NCBI RefSeq assembly: GCF_037126465.1
Contig: NC_088206.1
Span: 28,956,790 to 29,020,789 of the forward strand
Direction: 5' to 3'
Length of the DNA stretch: 64,000 nt
From: Ornithodoros turicata
Taxonomy: Eukaryota > Arthropoda > Arachnida > Ixodida > Argasidae
Part shown: in pieces, positions 12,082-23,565 of the stretch
Layout of the letters: each line of letters starts with the position of its first letter
How positions within the stretch are numbered: position 1 is the first letter of the stretch
Position numbers and translations under genes: made by a program
The notes under the pieces: model-generated
Told to the model about the DNA's origin: nothing
What the model saw: only the letters and a program-made list of their open reading frames with translations
Database searches by the model: none

Positions 12082-13160
12082 CACATAAGCCTCCAATGGG
12101 CTCACTGGTTCAAAGCAGTGGCAGGTGCGTGTGCTGGCAACGGACACTGTACTTGTAACACTTTTTAACACTTTTTTATGTAACACAACTTTGGTAACTT
12201 CTCTTCAAGGAACTGTCTCGTTGTGAAACCCATATCGTTTTTACACTATCGAGACTCCGGTTGACCCACCCGCAGAATCAATTATTTGAAGCACTGTTGC
12301 AAGCTTGCTTTTGCTGTTAAGCGTTTCGTCATTCCTCTCATGCAGTCACAGGGTCCTATAACGGGAAAAGTTGCAAAAAAGTGTCAAGTCACAGACACGT
12401 TGTCAGTAAAACCATGTCAATAAGGTCAAGTCACCCCAGTCAGAAGGTGCTTCCCTTGTCCACCTTCGATGTGGTGTCGTCGCGAGCATTGTTACGGTTG
12501 CGCGCGCTATCTGCCCTACCTTCACCCCTAACTTCAAAAATTATTTTCGCCTCTATAAAAGAAATATACTTTTTTAAAACTTACTCCTTGTGTTCTTTGG
12601 GCATGATACTTTCTTCCAGCTTTCACTGTAATTCTTTCTGCATTCCACCATTTTTGTTATTTCAGGTTAAAGTTGCCGTATTTTCGCCAAAGTTGGATCT
12701 TCGCATATTTTTCTCTCATATTGTTCTGTTTAGCCTCTCAATGAAACTTTTTTGGCTTGTAGTATCCATACGTATCTCAATGTTAAAAATAGTTTTTGTC
12801 TCTTTACTTCTAGCGATGTAGTAAAAAACAAATGCGAAAATTTGCTTCTCGAAGCATTTTTCGCACCCCTTTTAGGATGCATATGGCGAGTAACCAGAAT
12901 AGTTGCGACCCTCAGATAGGTAGATGGGCACTTCTCCCTTACCGCGGCATAAAAACAATTGCGATATTTCTATAATTTTGGCGGCGGCACGCGTAGACTG
13001 CAGGGTTGGTCAGAGGCTGAACCCGTAACTTTAAACAGACGATGGCAGCTAAAACATTTGTTTTAGTGGTTTTCCCCAAGCAATGAATCAGTATGAATTT
13101 TTACACAAAATCGATGAGAGTCGAGCGTCACCTCTGGGACGTTTGGCATGGAATGACCCC

Positions 13161-13590
13161 TAGGCAACTTAGCTCTGTTTCAGACCATTACGGTAAAGCA
13201 AGACTAGAAACACTGGATCGCAGACGCAATATAGCTAGATTAAAAAGTCTATCATATGATCAATGGAAAAATCAACATTGACACGAGTCGATACATAGAG
13301 TTACCTGCCAGGCGGCCAACGCGTAGCACGCACAGGTATTACATCAAGCCATACAGTTGCAGAATTGATGCTTTTAAGTTTTCGTTTTTTCCCACGCACT
13401 ATTACAGAGTGGAATAGCTTACGGGATGATGTGGTCTCATCTGAATCAGTGGATCAATTTGTATCTAAACTTGTTTCTTTCAATGATCGTTGAATGCTTG
13501 AATTCTTCTGTTTCTTAAATTGTACTGCTCCTACTTTGGCCTCTAGATGGAGGTCAGTAGTATTTCCAAAATAAAATAAAATACAATACA
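13161..13590 (+). mobile_element. 3' end of the interrupted LINE
   Basis: Translation resumes as LSSVSDHYGKARLETLDRRR and continues toward a FFPRTITEWNSL-like ending near 13390-13420, usual for jockey/CR1 C termini. The 3' end is a short tandem tail of AAAATAAAATAC units ending near 13595. Together with 8265-9724 it forms one 5'-truncated LINE copy. Confidence 0.85.
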
Positions 13591-13856
13591 ATAAAATGGC
13601 AAGGCGTGCAATGTGTTTAAATGTGGGTGCCTCGAGAGATTGCATCACCAATATGCCGAAGTCAGCCTCTGAAGTATGGACATTTTACTAGGGAACGAAA
13701 AGTACAAATTCAGTAAAAGTGGCCCTTGAATTAAACAGCTTTTCTATACACTGAAAGCATAGAGGGCCAAGCAAAAGTTTGCAATCTGTTTGAATTAAGC
13801 AGAAGTATGAAATACCCGAGAGTGGAGTAATGAGAATCTACTGTATGTAGCATAAG

Positions 13857-14514
13857 TAGGGCCCTCAGTTTTCGGGTTTTATTTTTTGTGAAAATCGGGG
13901 GGTTAATATCGGGTTGAAAATCAGGACCTGCCAAACAGGGTAAAATCGGGTGATATACTGAGAAGTGATGTATTTTCGAGTGAAAAAAAAAAAAAAAGAT
14001 ACTTTTATGTGTTGAAATTAATTAATTAATAATTGGGGGTTTACATTGCGAGACAACTGATGTCATAGGTTCAAGATGGCTTTCCCGTAACACAAATAAA
14101 TGAATCGAAAAGTTCCGCTAATTTTCTACAACCGTACATTTAAAGTAACACTAAGCATTCGTTGAAGTGGGCTTGACCGCAATACACGTAAGTGTTAGGT
14201 GAAGCCAACTTTCAAATGGTGACGCCTACCAAAGGAACAATTTTCACGCTAGAAATCGGGCCTGCATGCAAGCGTCCACAAATCCAAACCCGACGTGTTT
14301 TGTTTACTTCACCAGCAAGACGCGGCGCGGTCGGGAGCAAGTCGGGAGCGGTCACGCGATTGCCGTAGTTCGCGCGTGTGCGGATCAAGTCCTTGGTTTG
14401 CACTTTCGCAAGCCCGGTTTACAGGTTTTATCGGGTTAAACCCGAACTATTTTGATATAAATCGGGGGGTAAAAACGGGCTTTATCGGGTTTTACCCAAA
14501 AACTGAGGGCCCTA
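13857..14514. mobile_element. hAT-type miniature element with 8-bp TSD
   Basis: The left end is TAGGGCCCTCAGTTTTCGGG and the right end is the inverse of TAGGGCCCTCAGTTTTTGGG. The octamer AGCATAAG flanks both sides (13849-13856 and 14515-14522). Both ends carry GGGTTTTA / TAAAACCC subterminal repeats. Related copies are at 54693-55042 and, as a fragment, near 32965-33060. Confidence 0.92.
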
Positions 14515-14763
14515 AGCATAAGGCACTTATGAGCACACCACACAGCAGATATTTGATCCACATGGGCATGGAGTCAGTTTTATTTCCTCCATACCGCTCA
14601 TGTCACTGGTCACAAAAGAAAGTGACGAAAGATGCGAGCACAGCACAAAGCTTGTAGAAACTTGTAGAAACATGTAGAAACATTGTACATCACGGGGAGT
14701 GAGAACAAGGTCGCCCATATACCAGAACGTAGAGTACTATTGAGGTGTTTCCATGGCTGTGCC

Positions 14764-15375
14764 TAAGGCCCTTCTTTTTCTGCGATTCCGCGATTCTGCA
14801 AAAATTCGCGGAATTGTGGGTCTGCCGCAAAATATGAGGTTTTGCGCAGAATTTTGAAGAAACCGCGTGCTTAACTCAGTTTATGCGCGAGATGAACGGA
14901 CTTTGCTCGCACCGGGTCGGCTTGTGTTACAGCGTAAGTGTGCCAACCGGATAAGGCCACCAGGCCGTGATATGGCCCCATCTGTGTGCTGGAACAACCC
15001 TCTAACTCCTCTAACCGTCAACTCTCTGGGATTCTCGAGTGGAATGCAAACGCTGACCCCTGCTTTGGTGTCCATAGCTGTCAAGTACCTCTGTGTGACA
15101 GTAAACTCTGTGCATGCAGAGAGGTCACTTAGCAAGTACAGTTTGATAGTCAATGACAAACGTCTCTCCCTCTCAGAAGAAAGTACAATGTATCTTGTTA
15201 TGCTAAGTCACAAAAGCTTTTGGAGTTGTAACCGTGTTTCTCCACACTAAGAGCTAACAGAGAGTATTTTCTGTCAGAACTAGGGCAATTTGCCTTTTAC
15301 CACGGAAAAATGCAGAATTCATAGCTCCCTGCTGCGGAATTCAGGATTTGCCGCAGCAGAAAGAGAAGGGCCTTA
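14764..15375 (+). mobile_element. hAT element with C-terminal dimerisation fragment and 8-bp TSD
   Basis: The termini TAAGGCCCTTCTTTTTCTGC and AGAGAAGGGCCTTA are inverted. The octamer GCTGTGCC flanks both sides (14756-14763 and 15376-15383). The plus strand at about 15055-15230 encodes LVSIAVKYLCVTVNSVHAER followed by SLSKYSLIVNDKRLSLSEES, the hAT C-terminal dimerisation domain. The rest of the transposase is deleted, so this is an internal-deletion derivative. Confidence 0.93.
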
Positions 15376-15449
15376 GCTGTGCCTTATGTCTACATATCCT
15401 CGTACAAATCGGTTTTCAGAGAGAATATTTTGCATTGAATATTGTTATA

Positions 15450-16394
15450 CAGTGGAACCCGCGTATAATGATGTTGGCGGTTATCGCTAATTTAATCGTT
15501 ATGCGAGGGATGTCGCTACAGGAGGGCTGACCGAGGTCAGCACCATCCTACAGACATCGCGCCTTGCGCGTTATCCCGTGAGCGACGCTAATGACAGACG
15601 CTATGAACGTGGGGGGTTGGGTGGAAACACCAATATATTATTGAAAATAGCTCGTTTGCTTTGATTGCTTTTGGTTGCCGTTGTAGATACGCACAACGTC
15701 ACGTTCATCTGCGACAAGGTGTGCGGCGTAATGAGCAGGCCGCACGCGCACCACGATAAAATTCTTGAGAACATCGACATAATGAAGTGCGCTTACACAT
15801 GCGTCTTCAACTTTTTGTATGCATGCTTTCGGATAATTTTGCGCTATATACCTGCACTGTTGACTGCCGTAGGCCGTACTTTCGCACGATGGACACCACC
15901 CTTGTTCCGTGGTGATGATCCTCGATGACCACCAACTTAACATCCAAGTCTATCACTTTCTGTTTCTTCCGCTGGGTCGCTATTGTCGACAGAGGTATTG
16001 CTGATGCGTTAAAGCAGGAAGCGGGAGCAGAAATGCTGTGAACAGCAGGTCACCAGAGTACGACTGACAATCTCCGAAGGAAATCTCGAGCTCTCGTGCG
16101 GGACTTCCATACCAAAAAAGTGTGGGGGTACATCATACATCCTTCTGACGTTCCATTCCCACAATGTCCTACAATTTGCGGAAGGGTGCAACGCCGGACA
16201 AGGCGGTGCCAAAGTGGGTCCGCGAGCATGAGGGCGTCGGATATCGCTGTACGAGTACTCAGAACAGCGAAATTTGTCAGTATGTGCGGGTCCATTCTCC
16301 ATAGAGGCAATGTATATTTTGACAGTAAAAGAAAAACATATTTTTCTACGGGGTATATCGGTGCGCGAGGGATCATTGTGCGCGGGTTTTACTG
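15450..16394. mobile_element. pogo/Tigger-type miniature element
   Basis: The left end CAGTGGAACCCGCGTATAAT and the inverse of the right end, CAGTAAAACCCGCGCACAAT, match at 16 of 20 positions, and both are flanked by TA. The interior has no transposase domain. Size and termini fit a deletion derivative. Confidence 0.85.
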
Positions 16395-16396
16395 TA

Positions 16397-17011
16397 GTTG
16401 TGTGATTGGTAAAGGCTTATGACAGGAATTTGCAAGTCATCTCACTTCATTGTTACGGAAGAAGCTTTGTTGCCTGCTTTGAGCATTCTGTGCTTCGTAC
16501 ATTCACATAGACCAGTAAAACACCTACGTGGCAAAGTTGAGCATTTCAGTAAGAAAACATACTGTGATGCTATTTGCCCAGGTAAACCAAACACATACAT
16601 AGTACATATATTGCTTCTACGGAAGACTTCATCAAGCCTTCAGAAAGTACTTCAAAACCTAGAAACCATGTCGAGGGGGAATGTTTCTGCTGCATATTGA
16701 TTGATTGGTAAAAGAAGCTGCTGAATATAACTAACACACTTTACATTCAATCCACTTGATTTGTATGGTCTGCTTCTGCATAGGGCCAACAATGAGGTCC
16801 ACAACAAAATCTCAGACAATCAGTCAGTGTATTAGTTAGTGCCAGAAATCACGGTTCCTAATGTATTTGTATTAGCTCTTTAACACACACCCCTGGCGAA
16901 GCCCCCAGATCAAATTTGTCATTAGACAACAAACTCAATCCGGGGCTTCGGAAGAATGTCATACGGACTCGTGCCACACTTGTATAAAGCAAGATGATCA
17001 AGAAACCTCAC
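16397..17011 (-). other. Intron sequence, nothing recognised
   Basis: This lies just downstream (minus strand) of the RFxV exon. No coding exon, repeat termini or RNA gene is supported. Confidence 0.4.
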
Positions 17012-17379
17012 CTGCAATGACCCAGTAGAAGCTACCTCTGTTCCAGACACTGGAGGATTAACAGCTGGGTCGTCCGTGACAGTTGTCACCTGGAAGCGTC
17101 CACGGCTTACAGGCGGCTTTGATGAGGACTTTACATCTGTGTTGCTCGTCTGTGTCGCAGTGCTAACAGCATGAGCCACTTCTGACCCCATATCCGATGT
17201 AGTTGACTGAAGTGGGATGGGGGAGGTGGCCGTGGTGGCTAATGTGGGAGTGGACTGTTGCACATTTGTACAGTCATTGGTGTCTTGCGTTTGTGAGAGA
17301 GGGTCATCTTCCACTTTTGTGACATGGAAGCGCGACACCCTACGACCCCCTGGAGCAGCGGGTACCATGATGGTTGCTG
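17012..17379 (-). CDS. WNK: WNK exon with two RFxV docking motifs
   Basis: The minus-strand exon starts after GTTTGTAATGCAG and ends at GTCATTGCAG followed by GTGAGG. It starts in phase 1 and ends in phase 0 (368 bases). It encodes TIMVPAAPGGRRVSRFHVTK (RFHV) and, after a Ser/Thr-rich linker, SRGRFQVTTVTDDP (RFQV). R-F-x-V tetrapeptides bind the conserved C-terminal domains of SPAK/OSR1 kinases, the WNK substrates, and paired motifs of this form are characteristic of WNK tails. Both are followed by an acidic DDP. This and the CCTL2 exons are the strongest evidence for the family. The linker is Ser/Thr-rich and probably unstructured. Confidence 0.93.
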
Positions 17380-17877
17380 CTGCATTACAAACCTCAGTAT
17401 TAGAAGGAGGGGGGTGCATGTTTCAACACACGCAAACTTATTACAGCTTTACATATTGGTACAATTAGTTGCATAATTTGTGGCAAATAAAACAAAATGA
17501 AAAAAAAAAAAAAAAAGCAAAGAAGAAGTGCTCCAAAACATATGTGGTATTGGTTTCATGAAGAGTTTGTACGTGCTTTATGTCTAGAAGTTTGAGTTCG
17601 GTATTGAGTGTGTCTCAGCTTTTGTCACTATATTGTTGACCTCAAATGGAGATTAGTAAGTGGCTTTCTATTTCTAGAAGCAGACATAACACAAAGCCAA
17701 CATGGCTTTTGGTATTGGTGAAGGTGTATCTCTGAATATACCAGCGATACATATTGTGAGCAAGTACTTAAACTCAAACTACGCGGATGTGATTTGAAGG
17801 CAGAATGCCACAAGTTCTACTTGACTCAATGAGAAAAGTTCAGTACCTATAAAAATATCTAGTCAAATTCGTCGTAC

Positions 17878-18367
17878 CTGGCACACTGAAACCAACTGAT
17901 GCAGTTGCCTCCGGCTTGCTTGCATCGACCAGCTCAGATACGGCAGCCATTAGTCCAGGATCAGGCATCTGCTGTGCTGGCATGTCAGTGCTACACGGCA
18001 CTGCAGCGGTTGGTGTCTGAACCACTGTTGCCGAAGCAGTGACCGAAGTGGCAACAGAGGGTTCAGTAGCAGTCAGAACCTGTGGCTGGGAGTGTGCCGG
18101 TGTTAACGTGGTAGGAGCTGTGGTGCTCTGAGAGAATATTGCCTGCAGCCCTTGCTCAATGTTGCTCTTCATGGTGTTACCGTGCAACTTCTGAAGTTCC
18201 AGCTTCAGGTCCTCCAAGTTGGTAGCCACAGCTGGCTTGCGAGATTCCACAGGCACAGATGTAGGCCGTAGAGAGGCAGTTGACACAGGATGCTTTGGGG
18301 AGGGTGGGGTGGCTCCGTTTGTAGAATCTGTGCCGGACTGGGACTGCTCTGGAGCTTGGGCTGATGA
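17878..18367 (-). CDS. WNK: WNK exon, Ser/Thr/Pro-rich with short helical segment
   Basis: The exon starts in phase 0 after ACACTTTGCACAG and ends one base into a codon at GTGCCAG then GTACGA, completed by the next exon. It begins SSAQAPEQSQSGTDSTNGAT. It contains a predicted helical piece, NLEDLKLELQKLHGNTMKSN, then a long Thr/Ala/Val/Pro-rich stretch and ends SVGFSVPG. The helical piece sits where vertebrate WNKs have a DIKTLEEKLRSLF-type segment. Its phase joins the Ala/Pro exon at 28811-28571 upstream and the RFxV exon downstream. Confidence 0.87.
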
Positions 18368-18369
18368 CT

Positions 18370-19300
18370 GTGCAAAGTGTAAACAAGAACTATGATTACC
18401 AGTTCAGAAATTGGGAACAAAAGATAAGCTGAAATTATTACAGGATACTGAGACAACACACAATTTCTACTTAAAGAAAGTCACTTGCAAAGAAACACAA
18501 CTCATCTCAAGTCATTTGTGATCATTTTAATGAAGCACGTAGCTAGCATGACATGCAGTGTAAAATATCCGCCCTGAAACACCAATTGCAACACATTTGC
18601 CAGTTGTGTAATTATCAAGTAATTATGAGTGAAGCACAATGCTTTGGGATATTCCCACTCCTGTAATATAGGATGTACAATCATAGAGGTTGCCATGCAA
18701 AATGCAAGACCGTCTACAGCACATGGGCCTGAAATGTTCTCATTAAGAGAAAATGAAGAGCATTCCTGATCAAGATTGAGCAAAATTGCAATTTTCACGA
18801 ATTTCGGAAATGCTACCTTTCCGCGAAATTATCCAGCGAAGTGACATACTCTAAGTACTCCGCCGTGCAAGATCAACGTACCGCGAAATTAAGAAATATT
18901 CCCCAAATGTACCTGCATCCGAATTCGTTAATTATGAGACCACAAAATTAACCACCTATACAGTATTTCATGCACAAAGAAAAACATATCTGAGCACTTG
19001 ATTGTTCTAGACCTAAAGAGTAAAGGCTAACTTTTTTATGGGCTTTCATTGCTCTCTTTAAAAACCTTGCTCCCATTGTGTGCATTTCCCCCTCTTGAAA
19101 GGGACAAATTTTATTGATTCCCCATTGTGAGAAAGGATGAGGGGAAAAGATAATATTCAATTATGTCCAGCCTCAGCTATAAATATTTCAGATGTGATTT
19201 CTACTGTCAATTTACTGTCTTACGTAATAATATTCCAATATCATACTGTCAATAACGAATAATGAAAGCTTGTTAATTCACACCTCGTTAATCCAAATTA
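18370..19300 (-). other. Intron, pogo-like scraps only
   Basis: Words such as GTTAATTATGAGACC and ACCGCGAAATTA near 18880-18960 look like decayed pogo-type ends. No intact element or exon was seen. Confidence 0.4.
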
Positions 19301-19600
19301 CAGTCGTCGACCAATAATTCGGAATCCGAAAATTTGGACTTGCCAATTTTTTGGACAGAGCTGTTAGTCTAATGTGCTTTTGCTGATGCCGATGACAGTA
19401 GGTTGTTGTTTTGTGCTTTCCTTACTTGTTTTTGTTCGTGCCGCTGATGCCGATGGTGGTAAAATGGGCATGCCGCCGCCGGCCAAAGTTCCATCGGCGC
19501 AAATGTCTATGTCATATGTACCCATTTCTCGTCCTTTTCGGTATTCAACGGCGGGGTACTCTTGTTCTTTCCGGAATCAAGCATCATGTGCATCATGAGT
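19301..19600 (+). mobile_element. Left end of a Tigger-like element
   Basis: TA followed by CAGTCGTCGACCAATAATTC and then AAATTTGGACTTGCC matches the left termini of the Tigger family at 24794 and 51974. No partner right end was found, so this is a fragment; its inner boundary is approximate. Confidence 0.6.
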
Positions 19601-20396
19601 GGAAGTGAATCAACCAATGGCGAATTCAGGTGGTCATTTCAGGGAAACTTTTTTTGCCAGATCTCGAGCAATCATGTTCGCTTGGTCAAAGCGAAGCAAT
19701 CACGCATGTTCGCGTGGCGCTTTTCGAGCACCCGGAATGTGCTAGCTAGCACATTTTTTGCCCGGCCTCCACATGATCGAGCAGCGGGTTGCCCAACTAT
19801 ATCCGGTGTCGTGACATCTCCACTGCAACGGTGGCGAGTGCCCTCATTGGCGTGCACGTCGAAGTTCACGTAGTTTAGCAGACAATGGAACCTGAAGACG
19901 GGTGACCGCGAGTGTGATCCAAGCAACTAAAACTGGATGGCAACAGTCACATGATCCAGCTCGGGCGTAAACCTAGCAATTTCCGAGCGCTACGCCGTGT
20001 TGCCATGAAATCACCACCTGAATTCGCCACAGGAAATGTCGATACGCGAGCGTGCAGGAAAACCGGGAGAAAGCAGTAGAGGCCATCCGGGGTTACGAAA
20101 GTTACGAACGCTCCAAGCGATATTGTGCATAAATTATGTATTACCTAGCGTTATGTGATTAACAAAACTTGATATTTTGTGCCCTTATAACTTGATATCT
20201 GTTTTATGACAAATGGAGTTTTGCGGTACGCGCGACGCAGGTAGTGGCGGAGGCCATCTTTGTTTCACTTGGCGTATTTCGTATAACGAATTTTTCTATT
20301 TAACGAAACAAAGAGCCAGGATTTGCAAATTTGTTATATGGAGATTCGACTGTAGTACATTCCTACCAAAATTTCTGAACAAACCCTACATGGCCA

Positions 20397-21428
20397 GGTG
20401 GCTTCAACGCGACCAGAACGGACAGGTTCAGTCGCAAGCTTGGTGATCTCCAGAGTGAATTCAAGCAAAGATTCTTCGAGTTCAGGAGACTTGCAACTGA
20501 GCTTTTTGCCTACTCAGTTTCCCGCCAGTGCATCGTTCACCATTGAAGGAAATGTCTTCGTTGGGAGAAGCTTAAAAAAGAGTGCCGTCTCGTCTATGTT
20601 ATAAATGTCGTCCGGACTGAACTGACATAGTATCTTGGGGAGTCGTCGCGCCCGCCAGTCCTTGCACGCTGTGGTGTCACCGACGGCACTTTCACCACAC
20701 ACACAGAATGAAAGACGAGTCCATTGCGCTTCTTGAATCTGGAGAGCCATCCTTCACTGCAGGAAAAGTTCTTCTGCCTTGGCACAAATGAGGGGCCCGC
20801 TTAAAGGAAGATTTTCATTTCGGGCCCTCCGGGTCCACAATACCAAGCACTTTTCCAGTTCCTTGTAGTTGGCCAGTCGTAGCCTCTTCCGCTGGGGTGC
20901 AAATCTGGAATTGCTGAATGCGTCATGCAGCTTGTCCTTTTCCTGGATGATCCGAGTCAGGGTACTCTTCGGAACTCCGTACTTCGTTGCTAGTGCAGTC
21001 TTGGAAAATCCACCGCTGTCGAAATCGTTGATGATATCAATCTTCTTGGCCAGCGGTAGGGTGTGGTGCGCGCGTTTAGGCGTAGCCATCCCGAATGAAT
21101 GCAGGCTTGAAACTGAAACCACTGAAACTCCTGTCGATGGGGGTGTCATGTCAACATGTCACCACGTGCAAGGCGGCGGTGGCGCAGTACACGACCGGAA
21201 ACCAACGCCGGAAACTGATGATGCGCGTGGCGATCGCGCTGGGAAAGTTGGAGAGTACTCAGACAACTGTCCTGTTGGCTCCGTTTACGCGGAGGTTCAG
21301 AAATTTTTGTTCCGATTAATGGAAGAAAAATTACATTGGAAAGATACAAAACCAACCAAATCAGAGACTTTTGTTCCATTCCAACGTAAATTCCGTTTAA
21401 GCGATTTCCGTTTAGCGAGATTGCACTG
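20397..21428 (-). mobile_element. Tigger/pogo element, N-terminal half of transposase
   Basis: The minus strand encodes MATPKRAHHTLPLAKKIDII and then GVPKSTLTRIIQEKDKL, the CENP-B-type helix-turn-helix. A second DNA-binding part follows (LVLWTRRARNENLPLSGPLI) and then FSPDDIYNIDETALFFKLLP, the block with the first catalytic Asp. Homology stops after this block near 20500. The 5' terminus is visible at 21428 (CTG then TA; inverse CAGTGCAATCTCGCTAAACG). The other terminus and the remaining catalytic region are missing. A frame break occurs between the two DNA-binding parts. Confidence 0.85.
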
Positions 21429-21691
21429 TATTTGCACAGCCCTACTAAAGACCATGGCTGCAAGATATGACTGCTACGACTGTTGCCAGCACGACTCAGA
21501 AACTAGATATGACATCAGAAGCAGGTGACCTTCCCTACTGGCGGACTGGCTTGGTGTAACCTTGGAGTGAGCAAACCATGCAAATGACGTCAAGCCACTT
21601 GTGGGAGGTGGGTCGAGCGATCACTCGACGCCTTTTTTTTTGCACATGAACAGCGGCCGCGTTGAATGCAATATTGCAAAAATTTGACATA

Positions 21692-23433
21692 CCGTACTTT
21701 CGCGAATATAAGGACCCCCCCTCACTTTAGTCAACCAGTTTTTGAAACAAAAGTTTGTGCGACTCTAAGGATCCTCCCCCACTTCGCTTGAGCGATCGCC
21801 TCCATTGGTCCATCATGTCACTCTGTCACATGATCGCAAGTGAGTCGGCCTCCTTTCTCATTGCTTAAATAGGGTCTTCTCATTTTCTGTCAGACCGAAA
21901 AGGAAGTTGTTACGATGAACTTGAAGATGGTGTCCTATTCTGCGCAACTCAAACGAAAGTAAGGTGATACTGCGCGAATCTATCACAATTGATGATAGAT
22001 ATGGAATAGATATATACAGGGTGTCTCACCGAAAAAGGGCCAGGGGCTAAAGAAAAAACAGAGTGCTCTACGCAAATAGAACCAACTGCACATGCTTGGC
22101 AGTTGTGTAGTCTATCCAAAAATATTTTTTCATCGCCCCTTGTCAATTAATTAGCGGTAATTAATTTTCTAACTTTTTAAGTATCGGTTTTAGCTCTCAG
22201 ATGTCAATCAGGAAGTTGTAGTACATGTCGAAAAAGACGCAACTGAAGTGGTTCAAGCTTGCTATGGCTTGTGGTTTCGTTTTTTCCCGGGTTTAAAAAT
22301 TGGTTTCAGAAGCCGCGCTCCCCATAATTTGGCGCCCGCGCGCCACGATTGCAGTGCACTCTGATAGGTGTGCCGTGAAACAGGTTAAATATCTTCCTCT
22401 TGTGTGACGTGGCCCAAGGATGGTCTCCAAGCGCTAATCTCAAGGTCAATATACACCGGAGGGCGCTGGAATCGTCGCGCGCAGGTGCCGGATTATGGGC
22501 AGCGATCTGCGGTCCGCCCGGCATCAGAAACCCGGGAAAAAACGAAACCACAAGCCATAGCGACCTCGAACCACAACAGTTGCGTCTTTTTCGACATGTA
22601 CTACAACTTCCTGTTTGACATCTGAAAGCTAAAACCGATACTTAAAAAGTTAGAAAATTAATTACCGCTAATTAATTGACAAGGGGCGATGAAAAAATAT
22701 TTTTGGTTAGACTACACAACTGCCAAGCACGTGCAGTTGGTTCCATTTGCGTAGAGCACTGTTTTTTCTTTAGCCCCTGGCCCTTTTTCGGTGGGACACC
22801 CTGTAGAACTGATGATAGGTTGAAAACCATGTGGTTACGGCCGCCTGGTGCGCTTTTGAATACGAAGTCAGTGGTGTCCCGCGGCCACCTCACCAACGAA
22901 GTGAAAGAACTACACAAAAGCACAACAGTGACTTGGTGATTATCATTGGAGGACTTAGTGGCCTTCCAGCGCCTCGACGCTTTCATTAACAACCCTTTAG
23001 ACAAACCTGTGTGTGGTTTACGAAGAACGGGCCAACAGACACGTGCGGATATCGACCGCGAAGATGCGAAAGGCGTTGCCGGGGGGCCATCGTGCAGTGC
23101 GTATCTGACGCATAAAAGGACATACAAGCAGGAATTATTGTGGAATCGTTCAAGTAAGCAACGCTTTGGATGGCTCCGAAAGGGATGAACTTTGCGAGCA
23201 TGACGATCTTGGAGTCCAAGTCAGCCGCGTCGACAGACAGAGATGGCGACTCGAGTAGTAAAGCTGTAATTAAGTCCGATAAATAATTTGTTCTGTGTAG
23301 TGCACTGAACTTCATTTATAATGTTTCACTGGAGTTTCTAAATTCCCTGTACTCGAATGTAAGGACCCCTCCCCGCTTTGGACAGCCTCGTTTTGAAAAA
23401 AAAAACGGGGTCCTTAGAATCGAGAAAATACGG
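21692..23433. mobile_element. pogo/POGK-like deletion derivative containing a fold-back element
   Basis: The left end CCGTACTTTCGCGAATATAA and the inverse of the right end, CCGTATTTTCTCGATTCTAA, are flanked by TA. Just inside are the shared words AAGGACCCCC/GGACCCCG. Short pieces resembling the N terminus (NLKMVSYSAQLKRK at about 21915) and the acidic C terminus of POGK-like transposases survive. The catalytic part is gone and a fold-back element sits inside at 22017-22803. Confidence 0.75.
22017..22803. repeat. Fold-back element, CAGGGTGT termini
   Basis: The two halves are inverted copies over most of the length. The left arm runs CAGGGTGTCTCACCGAAAAA, then GGGCCAGGGGCTAAAG. The right arm is the inverse and ends GGTGGGACACCCTG. 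TA flanks both ends. The centre contains GC-rich inverted words around GGTTTCGTTTTTTCCCGGG. The same family supplies the copy at 1957-2429 and a partial end at about 60491. Confidence 0.88.
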
Positions 23434-23565
23434 TATTTCAGATAAAAGTCCTCCTTGAGAGCCATTCCCCCCCAGAACTCATTTTTCTGGAATCTCTTCA
23501 TGGTCTCTTTAATGTCACACACCTTTTTCCTTAACTATGAAGATGACCAAGACGATCCTCTTTAA

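Larger units (their letters stand above)
9725..13160. mobile_element. Long terminal-inverted-repeat DNA element inserted in the LINE
   Basis: The termini are inverted copies beginning GGGGTCATTCCATGCCAAA at 9725 and at 13160 on the other strand. The inverted arms run about 650 bases each (to about 10390 and from about 12510) with high similarity. The flanks TA on both sides suggest a TA duplication. The LINE reading frame stops at the left border (RFVFNR) and resumes just past the right border (LSSVSDHYGKARLETL), which proves the insertion. No transposase was recognised inside, so the superfamily is left open. It contains a palindromic triplet at 10802-11040 and a hAT element at 11041-12081. 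Confidence 0.85.
7927..13843. mobile_element. Outer pogo-like shell of a four-level nest
   Basis: The left terminus TA-CAGCAGACTCATTAATTC (CAG at 7927) and the right terminus GAATCTACTG-TA (CTG ending at 13843) have the CAG...CTG pattern flanked by TA. The inverse of the right end reads CAGTAGATTCTCATTA, an imperfect match. Between them lie a LINE and its own insertions. No transposase sequence belonging to this shell was seen. Pairing of the two ends is an inference from position and partial similarity. Confidence 0.5.

Noticed and set aside
10090..12821. Two similar open frames of 100 or more codons in the arms of the long-TIR element
   Set aside because: They are mirror copies of the same non-coding terminal arm with no recognised motif, so similarity comes from the inverted repeat.
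20869..21528. 219-codon open frame on the plus strand
   Set aside because: It lies antisense to the Tigger helix-turn-helix region, which is the recognised coding strand.
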